A stretch of DNA of 64,000 nt, from positions 569,482-633,481 of the forward strand of contig BPJM01000001.1 of NCBI GenBank assembly GCA_026004615.1. Reading direction: 5' to 3'. Origin of the DNA: Planctomycetota bacterium (GTDB taxonomy: Bacteria; Planctomycetota; J058; J103). The notes beneath the pieces are model-generated. The model was not told where the DNA came from and did no database searches. It saw only the letters and a program-made list of their open reading frames with translations. This document shows, in pieces, positions 1 through 7,371 of the stretch (position 1 is its first letter; the number at the start of each line of letters is the position of its first letter). The translations under genes were made by a program, and so were the position numbers.

Positions 1-1085
1 GGTCAGGGTGAGGGGGTCCCGAACCCCCCCCGCCGCCTGCGCCCGCGCCCGGCCCTGCCCCCCTCACCCCGGCCCTCTCCCCGGAGGGGAGAGGGAGAGG
101 AGGGCGCCTGCGCTCCCGCTTCCCTCTCCCCCGCTTGCGCTCCCGCTTCCCTCTCCCCCGCTTGCGGGGGAGAGGGTCAGGGTGAGGGGGTCCCGAAAAC
201 CCCCGCCGCCTGCGCCCGCGCCCGGCCCTGCCCCCCTCACCCCGGCCCTCTCCCCGGAGGGGAGAGGGAGAGGAGGGCGCCTGCGCTCCCGCTTCCCTCT
301 CCCCCGCTTGCGCTCCCGCTTCCCTCTCCCCCGCTTGCGGGGGAGAGGGTCAGGGTGAGGGGGCCCGGAACCCCCCCCGCCGCCTGCGCCCGCGCCCGGC
401 CCTGCCCCCCTCACCCCGGCCCTCTCCCCGGAGGGGAGAGGGAGAGGAGGGCGCCTGCGCTCCCGCTTCCCTCTCCCCCGCTTGCGCTCCCGCTTCCCTC
501 TCCCCCGCTTGCGCTCCCGCTTCCCTCTCCCCCGCTTGCGGGGGAGAGGGTCAGGGTGAGGGGGCCCGGAACCCCCCCGCCGCCTGCGCCCGCGCCCGGC
601 CCTGCCCCCCTCACCCCGGCCCTCTCCCGGGAGGGGAGAGGGAGAGGAGGGCGCCTGCGCTCCCGTTTCCCTCGCCGCCGCTTGCACTCCCGTTTCCCTC
701 TCCCCCGCTTGCGGGGGAGAGGGTCAGGGTGAGGGGGCCCGGAACCCCCCCGCCGCCTGCGCCCGCGCCCGGCCCTGCCCCCCTCACCCCGGCCCTCTCC
801 CCGGAGGGGAGAGGGAGAGGAGGGCGCTTGCGCTCCCGTTTCCCTCTCCGCCGCTTGCACTCCCGTTTCCCTCTCCCCCGCTTGCGGGGGAGAGGGTCAG
901 GGTGAGGGGGCCCGGAACCCCCCCGCCGCCTGCGCCCGCGCCCGGCCCTGCCCCCCTCACCCCGGCCCTCTCCCCGGAGGGGAGAGGGAGAGGAGGGCGC
1001 CTGCGCTCCCGTTTCCCTCGCCGCCGCTTGCACTCCCGTTTCCCTCTCCCCCGCTTGCGGGGGAGAGGGTCAGGGTGAGGGGGTC
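1..1085. repeat. Tandem array of nested palindromic repeats (REPIN-like)
   Basis: Six consecutive units begin with GGTCAGGGTGAGGGGG at 1, 175, 348, 549, 722 and 895, and a seventh start lies at 1068. The spacing is 173-174 bp, except one 201-bp unit. Each unit holds two hairpins: CCCTCTCCCC-GGA-GGGGAGAGGG (10-bp stem) and CCCTCTCCCCCGC-TT-GCGGGGGAGAGGG (13-bp stem). Outer arms CCCCCTCACCC and GGGTGAGGGGG make the whole unit a larger imperfect inverted repeat. A 26-27-bp sub-repeat (CTTGCGCTCCCGCTTCCCTC plus CCCCC) occurs one to three times per unit and explains the long one. The array may continue off the left edge. Open frames across it are low-complexity Pro/Arg/Gly products and are not called as genes. 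Confidence 0.93.
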
Positions 1086-1287
1086 CCGAAAGGCCCCTGC
1101 ACCACGCGCCCGCGCCCTCGCCCCGGCCGGCGGCTCGCCGGGTCGCGGCAAGCGCGCTCTTCCGGCCGGCACGCCGGGAGGACCCGCATTCGAGGGGCTC
1201 CGGCGGCGCCGCGGGTACAATGCAGCCGCCGCCGGCGGTGGCAAGCGGCCGGAACCGATCCGGGCATCCCGGGGTAGGGAGGGGCGT

Positions 1288-1911
1288 GTGGAGCGCGAGC
1301 TGGATGGACTCGGCGACGAGGAGCTGCTCGCGCGCTGCCGTACGACGAGGAGCGCCGAGGAGATACGGCTCGCGATCTCGATCATCGCCCGGCGCCACCA
1401 TGCGCCGCTGATCCGCTACCTGGAGAGCTACGTCGGCGAGCACCAGACCGCGCAGGATCTGGCGCAGGAGGCGTTCGTGCGGCTGTACCGCCACGCGCGG
1501 CGCTACCAGGCCGAGAAGGCACAGGTGCGGACGTGGCTCTACCGGATCGCGACGAACCTGGCGCTCAACGCGATCCGCGACCGGCGGCGCAAGCCGGCGC
1601 TCAGCCTCGATCGCCCGCTCGGCGAGGCGGAGGGTGCGAGCCTGGGCGCGCGGCTCGCCGACCGCGCGGCGCCCGAGCCCTCCGGCGCGGCGCTGCGTGG
1701 CGAGCTGGTGGAGCGCGTACGCGCAGCGGTGGCGGAGCTGGCCGAGCCCTACCGCTCCGCGCTGCTGCTGTGCGATCTGGAGGGCCTGAGCTACCAGGAG
1801 GCGGCCGCGGCGCTGGAGGTACCCATCGGGACCATCCGCTCGCGGCTGTTCCGCGCGCGGATGCAGCTCCAGCAGCGGCTGGCCCCGCTGCTCGAGCGCG
1901 GTGCGCTGTGA
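1288..1911 (+). CDS. ECF-subfamily RNA polymerase sigma factor
   Basis: The protein has 207 residues and the sigma-70 region 2 and region 4 architecture of extracytoplasmic-function sigma factors. Region 2 (about residues 30-100) includes AQDLAQEAFVRLYRHARRY and RTWLYRIATNLALNAIRD. Region 4 (about 145-200) includes LPEYRSALLL-like AEPYRSALLLCDLEGLSYQE and GTIRSRLFRARMQL, the helix-turn-helix that reads the -35 element. The GTG at 1288 is chosen because GGGTAGGGAGGGG lies just upstream and the family homology starts after it; upstream in-frame sequence runs into the repeat array. It is followed 30 bp later by a zinc-finger anti-sigma-like gene, the usual partner arrangement. It should direct RNA polymerase to a small regulon, probably including its own operon. 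The signal it answers to is unknown. Confidence 0.9.
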   Translation: MERELDGLGDEELLARCRTTRSAEEIRLAISIIARRHHAPLIRYLESYVGEHQTAQDLAQEAFVRLYRHARRYQAEKAQVRTWLYRIATNLALNAIRDRRRKPALSLDRPLGEAEGASLGARLADRAAPEPSGAALRGELVERVRAAVAELAEPYRSALLLCDLEGLSYQEAAAALEVPIGTIRSRLFRARMQLQQRLAPLLERGAL

Positions 1912-1941
1912 GCTGAGGGGCGGCGGAGGCGGGCGGGCGTC

Positions 1942-4182
1942 ATGAGCGAGGGACAGCGGTGCGAGGCGCTCGGCGAAGAGCTCTCGGCGCTGATCGACGG
2001 CGAGCTCGGGCCGGACGAGCAGGCACGCGTGCTGGCGCACCTGGAGCGCTGTTCTCGCTGCCGCCAGCGGCGGGCGGCGCTCGAGCGGGCGGCCGCGCTC
2101 GTGGGCAAGCTCGCGCAGGCCGAGCCGGTGCCGGATCTCGCGTTCCTGGAGCGGCTGGACGCGCGCCTGCGGGTCGAGCTGTTGCAGGATGGCTCCCTGG
2201 TCCCGGAGCGGCCCTGGCGCAGCGGGCGGCACGCCGCCGCCGGCAGGCGCCGGGGCCGGCTCGGCGGGCTCGTCCGGCTGGCGCCGGCAGCGGGCCGGCT
2301 CGCCGCGGCAGCGGTGCTGCTGGCGCTGGCGGCCTGGACGGTCTTGCAGTTCGGCGTGCAGCAGCCCCCGGGCACGAGCGCCCCGCGGGGTGGAGGGCTC
2401 GCCGAGCGCCCGGCCGCCGCGCCGGGCCCCGCGCCGAGCCCCGGCAGAGGGGCGCAACCGCCGCTTGGCGGCGGCGAGCCGGCGGCGGTCGGCGCAGGCG
2501 TGCCGGACCGCGCCGTGGCGGAGGTCCGACCCACCGGCGCCGGCGAGCCCAGGGGCTCGCTGGCGCCGGCAGCAGGCGCCGCGCTGGCGGAGGAGGCCGG
2601 TAGCGTGCCTGCTCCGCCGGGGACGGCCGCGGGCACCGACGGCCTGCTCGCCCGCGAGGAGGAGGGCGAGCCTGCTGCAGCGCCCGCGCCGGCCCGACTC
2701 GCCGGCGAGACCCCGCGGGCGAGCGGGTCGGGACCGGTGCCGGCCGAACAGCCCGAGCGCTCCCCGCAGCAGCGGCTGGTGCGCGCGCGCGCGCTGGTGC
2801 GGCTGGTGCAGGCCTCGCAGCGGCCGGAGTCCGAGCGGCGCGCGGCACTGTTCGAGCTGGCGCAGCTCGGAGGGGAGCAGGCGGTGGCCGCCATCGCAGA
2901 TGTGCTGGAGCGCCCGGAGCGCTACGGCGAGGCGCTGTGGCACGACGCGCTGCAGGCGGTACGGACCTACCCCGAGCGCGGCACCCTGCTGGCGCTGGTG
3001 CAGGCCGCGCCGCGCGATCCGGTCGCGGTGCGGGTGGCGCTGGAACGCGTGGGCGAGCGCGAGCTCCTGGTGTGGCTGGGGACCGAGGTGCTGCCGGCGC
3101 TGGACGGCCAGCAGGCGCGTGTCCAGCAGCTGGTGCTGGCCGAGGCGCTCGCCCGGGCCGGGGTGGAGCAAGCGGTGCCGGCGCTGGCGCGTGCGATCGG
3201 CGAACGCCGCGAACCGGAGGTGCGCGCGCGGCTGGTGGCGGCGCTCGGCCGTTTGGCACACCCGCAGGCAGCGGCGGCGCTGCGCGCGGCGCTGGCCGAC
3301 GAGGAACCGGCGGTACGCGTGGCCGCGGCGCGCGCGCTGGCGGCGCGCGGCCGTGCGGCCGAGGACGGCCCGGCACTGCTCGCGCTGCTCGAGCGCGAGC
3401 GGTATCCCGCGGTGCGCGCCGCGGCGGCAGCGACCCTCGGCGTGCTCGGCGGCGAGGGGGTGCCTGCGGCGCTGCTGCGTGCGCGCGGGCGTGATCCGAG
3501 CGCCGACGTGCGGGGCGAGGCGCTGCTCGCGCTCATGCGGCTGGAGGGCCTCGGGCTGTTCGCCGGCCGGGCGAGCGGGGCCAGCGGCGCCGCGAGCGTG
3601 CCGCGCGAGGCGCTGGCAGCGCGTGCGCTCGCCTTCGGAATGCCGTTCGAGGCAGACGGGCTGTGCGTGCTGCTGGACGTGTCCTCCTCCATGACGCACG
3701 CCGGCAAGCTCAGCCTCGCGCGGCGCGAGATCGGCGGCCTGCTCGCGGCGCTGCCGGCGGGCAGCCTGTACACGGTCGGGGCGTTCGGCGCGGAGGCGCG
3801 TCTGGTGTTCGGGAGCGCGCTGCGGCCGGCCAGCACCGAAAGCACCCAGGAGGCGATGCGCTGGCTGCAGCGGCAGGCCGCCGGCGCAACCGGCCGCACC
3901 GATCTCGGACGCGCGCTCGCGCTCGCACTGGCGGTGCCCGGGGTGACGCAGCTGCTCGTGGTCTCCGATGGGGTGCCGACGGAGGGACTGGAGGGCGAGC
4001 GGCTGCTGGAGGCGGTGCGCTCCTGGAACTGGCGCGGCACCGTGCGGATCTCGTGCGCGGGAGTGTTCGCCGGCGAGGGCTCGCCGCGGCTGGACGACCC
4101 GGCGGTTCCGGCCCCGCCTCCGATCGAGCTGCTGCGCGCGCTGGCAGCGGAACACGGCGGGCTGTTCGTGCGGGTGCCCTGA
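1942..4182 (+). CDS. Anti-sigma-like zinc finger protein fused to HEAT repeats and a C-terminal VWA domain
   Basis: The protein has 746 residues. The N-terminus has an anti-sigma zinc-finger (zf-HC2) pattern: LIDGELGPDEQARVLAHLE followed by the H-x3-C-x2-C set in HLERCSRC. A single membrane segment lies at about 120-138, then a Pro/Ala/Gly-rich linker to about 270. HEAT-like helical repeats occupy about 280-540 (for example ALGRLAHPQAAAALRAAL). A von Willebrand A domain starts near 574 with CVLLDVSSSMTH, which carries a complete DxSxS metal-binding motif; VVSDGVPTEG is the later strand. The predicted topology puts the zinc finger in the cytoplasm, where it could hold the upstream sigma factor, and the HEAT/VWA part outside. 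Anti-sigma factors with such a large sensory part are unusual. The ATG follows a GGCGGAGGCGGG ribosome-binding region. The family assignments are firm; the sensing role is inferred. Confidence 0.82.
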   Translation: MSEGQRCEALGEELSALIDGELGPDEQARVLAHLERCSRCRQRRAALERAAALVGKLAQAEPVPDLAFLERLDARLRVELLQDGSLVPERPWRSGRHAAAGRRRGRLGGLVRLAPAAGRLAAAAVLLALAAWTVLQFGVQQPPGTSAPRGGGLAERPAAAPGPAPSPGRGAQPPLGGGEPAAVGAGVPDRAVAEVRPTGAGEPRGSLAPAAGAALAEEAGSVPAPPGTAAGTDGLLAREEEGEPAAAPAPARLAGETPRASGSGPVPAEQPERSPQQRLVRARALVRLVQASQRPESERRAALFELAQLGGEQAVAAIADVLERPERYGEALWHDALQAVRTYPERGTLLALVQAAPRDPVAVRVALERVGERELLVWLGTEVLPALDGQQARVQQLVLAEALARAGVEQAVPALARAIGERREPEVRARLVAALGRLAHPQAAAALRAALADEEPAVRVAAARALAARGRAAEDGPALLALLERERYPAVRAAAAATLGVLGGEGVPAALLRARGRDPSADVRGEALLALMRLEGLGLFAGRASGASGAASVPREALAARALAFGMPFEADGLCVLLDVSSSMTHAGKLSLARREIGGLLAALPAGSLYTVGAFGAEARLVFGSALRPASTESTQEAMRWLQRQAAGATGRTDLGRALALALAVPGVTQLLVVSDGVPTEGLEGERLLEAVRSWNWRGTVRISCAGVFAGEGSPRLDDPAVPAPPPIELLRALAAEHGGLFVRVP

Positions 4183-4306
4183 GCCGGCGCGGTGCACGCG
4201 GGCATGCGCGGCGCCGGTCTGCCGGCAAGCTTGACGCCACGGCCCGCGGCTTCTTGCATCGAGAGCCGGCGCGGGGCTGCTGGGAGGCGAGCGGGGGGGA
4301 AGCGGA

Positions 4307-5596
4307 GTGGTCGGTCTGGGCGGCGGCAGGCGATGGCCCGGCGCGCTGGCCCTGCTGGCGGCGCTCTTGGCGGGGCTTTCCGCACGCGCCGAGAGTCCGT
4401 TCGAGCGGGCGTGGCGCCAGGCAGGCGAGGACGAGGCGAAGAAGCGGGCGGCGCTGGCGCTGCTGGTCGAGCAGGCGGACGAGGCGGCGGCGAAGATCCT
4501 GGTCCAGGTGGTGCTCTCGCCCCGCGAGCCGCCCGCGGTGGCGCTGGAGGCGCTGCGCGCGCTGGCGGCGCTGGAGGGCACGGCGGCCGACCGCTGGATC
4601 GTGCGCGAGGCCGGGCGCGCTCAGCGCGACGAGGTGCGCGCGGTGCTGGTGCGAGCGATCGCGCGCCGCCAGGGCGCGGCGGCGATCGAGCCGCTGATCG
4701 CGGCGCTGGACGATCGGGCCTGGTACGTGCGGGCAGCGGCCGTCGCAGGGCTGGCCGGGCGGCGGGAGCGGCGCGTGGTCGAGGCGCTGATCGCCGCGCT
4801 GGGCAAGCTGCGCGCGGGCGATCCGGAGACCCCGCGGCTCGCCTCCGAGATCGAGGACGCGCTGTATCGGCTGACCGGCGAGCGGCTGGCGGGCGCTGAG
4901 GCCTGGGCCGGCTGGTGGCGCGCCGTCGGGCCAGGCTGGACACCGCCAGCGGCAGGCCAGAACGCCGAGCTGATCGAGCACCAGAAGATCACCGTCACGC
5001 GCGAGCCGCCGCAGCTGTTTCGCGACGTGGAGCTGGCGAGCCGGCGCGTGGTGTTCGTGATCGACGTCTCCGGTTCGATGCGCGTGCCGGTTCCCGGCGG
5101 GACGGGCGAGGGCACGGCCGGACGCACCCGCTTCGAGCTCATGATCCGCGAACTCAAGCAGGTCATCGAGGCGCTGCCGCGCGTTGCCCATTTCAACATC
5201 ATCGCCTTCTCCGACGAGGTCCGCCCCTGGCAGAAAAGGCTGGTGCGGGCAGAGGCGGCGCAGCGCAAGGCAGCGCTGGCGTACCTGGATACGCTTGCGC
5301 CCGAGGGGCAGACGAACAGCTACGGGGCGCTGGAGGCGGCGTTCGCCGATCCGTGGATCGACACCATCTTCTTTTTGTCCGACGGGCATCCGACCCACGG
5401 CAAGACGATCGACTTCACCCGGATCCTGGAGGCGGTGGAGCGCTGGAACCTGGTGCGCGGGGTGCGGATCCACACCATCGCGTTCGTGGCCGGCGACGGC
5501 CGGCCGCTCGGCATCACCGAGGATCCGGCGATGGCGAAAACCTTCATGCGCGAGCTGGCGCGTATCGGCGCCGGCCGCTACCGCCTGGTCGACTGA
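4307..5596 (+). CDS. Secreted HEAT-repeat/VWA-domain protein
   Basis: The protein has 429 residues. The first 30 (hydrophobic ALALLAALLAGLSARA) form a signal peptide with a likely cleavage after ARA. Residues about 35-200 are Ala/Leu/Glu-rich helical repeats of HEAT type. A VWA domain runs from about 248 to the end: RVVFVIDVSGSM has the DxSxS motif and FFLSDGHPTHG the later metal-site strand. It starts with GTG at 4307, preceded by GGGAGGCGAGCGG. It shares the HEAT-then-VWA order with the larger gene 124 bp upstream, so the two probably arose by duplication or act as partners in the envelope. No enzymatic domain is visible. The binding partner and the process served are unknown. Confidence 0.85.
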   Translation: MVGLGGGRRWPGALALLAALLAGLSARAESPFERAWRQAGEDEAKKRAALALLVEQADEAAAKILVQVVLSPREPPAVALEALRALAALEGTAADRWIVREAGRAQRDEVRAVLVRAIARRQGAAAIEPLIAALDDRAWYVRAAAVAGLAGRRERRVVEALIAALGKLRAGDPETPRLASEIEDALYRLTGERLAGAEAWAGWWRAVGPGWTPPAAGQNAELIEHQKITVTREPPQLFRDVELASRRVVFVIDVSGSMRVPVPGGTGEGTAGRTRFELMIRELKQVIEALPRVAHFNIIAFSDEVRPWQKRLVRAEAAQRKAALAYLDTLAPEGQTNSYGALEAAFADPWIDTIFFLSDGHPTHGKTIDFTRILEAVERWNLVRGVRIHTIAFVAGDGRPLGITEDPAMAKTFMRELARIGAGRYRLVD

Positions 5597-5624
5597 GGAA
5601 CCGGCGTGCACCGCAGCCGCGGGG

Positions 5625-7187
5625 TCACGGCCGGGCGCCCTCCGGTTCGCGCCCGCAGCTGCGTACCGCCAGCAGGCCCACCACCCACAGGATGGCGGCC
5701 AGCCCCACCAGCGCCCAGCCCACGAGCGGGGATGCGCCGGCCCGGCGCAGGTGCAGCACCCCCAGGTCGAGTCCCTTGCCGAGGGGGGCGGCGAGCGGAC
5801 CCTCGGCGAGCGCGCGCTCGAGGTAGTGCACCGCCAGGCGCGCCTGGGCCAGCGCGCCGGGATAGTCCAGCCGATAGCAGAGCGCGGCATCGTAGTACCG
5901 CCCACTGCCGCGCTGTTCCTCCAGGAACGAGGTGAGCAACCCGGGCAGGTTCACCAGCACGCCCAGCACCAGCAGCGCGACCAGCAGCCCGCGGGCGCGG
6001 CGGCGCCCGAGCAGCGGCGCCGCTCCCACCAGGACCAGTCCCAACACCGGGACCAGGTAGCGGGGACCGTAGCAATAGCCCCCCTCCCAGTGCGTGAACC
6101 TGGCATAGAACAGCAGGTAGCTGAGCGCCACGCCGCCGGCAACCACCGCCACCGCCAGCCGGCGCCGCACCAACTGCCGCAGCCCGCATAGCCCCAGCAC
6201 CACCGCCGGTGCATACAGCAGCACCGACTTGCCGGGGCTGAGCACGAACCCGTACAGCCCCACCAGCAGCGGTGTCTGAAAGCTGCTGACCGGGTGGCCG
6301 AGCTCGGCCATATCCGGATATCCCCAGTCCAGCGGGTGGCCGTACAGCGACGCGTTGCGCGCGAGCGCGAGCGCGAGCGCCGCGGCGACCGGGGCGGCAC
6401 ATGCCGCCGTGCGCCGCAGCCGCTGCGCCGTGCGGCCCGGCAGGAGCGCGAAGCCGAGGCAGAACGCCGGTGCCGCGATCGCGTGCGCAACCCGCATGAG
6501 CAGCGCCACGCCGAGAAAGCTGCCCGCCAGCGCCGCCCAGCCGGCACCAGCGCTGGCTGCGGGCTCGGCGAGTCCCGCCGCCGGCCGCGCTGCGTGTTGC
6601 TCGCTGCCGGCGACGGCCGCTGCCGGCCCCGAGGCTGCTACCCGGCGCCCGGCCCGTTCCAGCGCCGCCAGCGCGCCGAGCAGCAGCAGCGAGGTGAGCG
6701 GCTCGGAGAACAGTGTTCCCGCATACGTGGCGAGCGAGCTGCCCAGCCCGAGTGCGAGCCCCAGGAGCACGGCACCCCTCGGCGGCGCGCCGAGCCGGAC
6801 TGCCAGGGCGGCGAGCAGCCCCGCGGCGAGCGCCGCGGCGAGCGAGCTGAGCAGGGTCGCCGGAAACGGCTCCACCAGATCCGCCTGCGCGGGCGGCACC
6901 CCGAGCGCGCGCGCGAAGGCCGGCCCTGCGGCGACGAGCGGCGCCAGCACCAGCGCGTGCGCCGGCCCGTAGGGCGCATGCGGCTGGCCGTCGCGCGCGC
7001 GCTTGCCGAACCAGATCCCGAGCCGCTCGGCCTCCGGCACCGCCAGCTCGCCCCGCGCGAGCAGGCCCCGCGCCTGGAACCAGACCATGTACTCGTCGAC
7101 CACGCGCGGCCGTCCCGGGCCCAGGGCGAGATACGACCCGAGGCAGAGCAGCGCCGTGCCCAGCGCCGCGCAGCGCCACCCGCTCAT
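5625..7187 (-). CDS. Multipass membrane protein of the GT39/ArnT-like glycosyltransferase type
   Basis: The protein has 520 residues from an ATG at 7187 and about ten hydrophobic helices. After the first helix (GTALLCLGSYLALG) comes VDEYMVWFQARGLLARGEL. An acidic residue at this position in the first periplasmic loop is typical of GT-C fold glycosyltransferases that use polyprenyl-phosphate sugars. Further helices continue to about residue 500, with loops such as YCYGPRYLVPVL, also seen in this family. It probably transfers a sugar to a lipid, glycan or protein in the envelope, but donor and acceptor cannot be read from sequence. An in-frame upstream ATG is possible; the chosen start puts the first membrane helix at the N-terminus. 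The 3' end converges on the VWA gene with 28 bp between them. Confidence 0.68.
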   Translation of the reverse strand: MSGWRCAALGTALLCLGSYLALGPGRPRVVDEYMVWFQARGLLARGELAVPEAERLGIWFGKRARDGQPHAPYGPAHALVLAPLVAAGPAFARALGVPPAQADLVEPFPATLLSSLAAALAAGLLAALAVRLGAPPRGAVLLGLALGLGSSLATYAGTLFSEPLTSLLLLGALAALERAGRRVAASGPAAAVAGSEQHAARPAAGLAEPAASAGAGWAALAGSFLGVALLMRVAHAIAAPAFCLGFALLPGRTAQRLRRTAACAAPVAAALALALARNASLYGHPLDWGYPDMAELGHPVSSFQTPLLVGLYGFVLSPGKSVLLYAPAVVLGLCGLRQLVRRRLAVAVVAGGVALSYLLFYARFTHWEGGYCYGPRYLVPVLGLVLVGAAPLLGRRRARGLLVALLVLGVLVNLPGLLTSFLEEQRGSGRYYDAALCYRLDYPGALAQARLAVHYLERALAEGPLAAPLGKGLDLGVLHLRRAGASPLVGWALVGLAAILWVVGLLAVRSCGREPEGARP

Positions 7188-7371
7188 GGTGCTTGCTCGC
7201 GTGCCCGCCCGGGCACCACGGAGGGACCGGAGCCAGCCGGCGAGCATGAACTGGACGCCGGCGCCCGCAAGCGCCGCCCGCAGTTGCTCGCAGCGATCCC
7301 GCCGCCCGCGAAACACGGCACGGGCGCGGAGCCGCCGCCCGATCGCCGTGGGACAGCAACAGCCATGATGG

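Noticed and set aside
1..1085. CRISPR array
   Set aside because: Units are palindromic and spacers between them are near-identical, not unique; no cas genes are present.
8..1385. Several overlapping open frames on both strands in the repeat array
   Set aside because: Their products are low-complexity Pro/Arg/Gly repeats that simply follow the DNA repeat, with no ribosome-binding sites or family likeness.
4231..4259. TTGACG...TTGCAT with a 17-bp gap before the secreted HEAT/VWA gene
   Set aside because: The -10 box matches only three of six bases and the gene is close enough to its upstream neighbour for co-transcription.
784..4581. A 1265-codon open frame on the minus strand
   Set aside because: It runs antisense to the sigma and anti-sigma genes; long antisense frames are expected at this GC content and its translation shows no domain.
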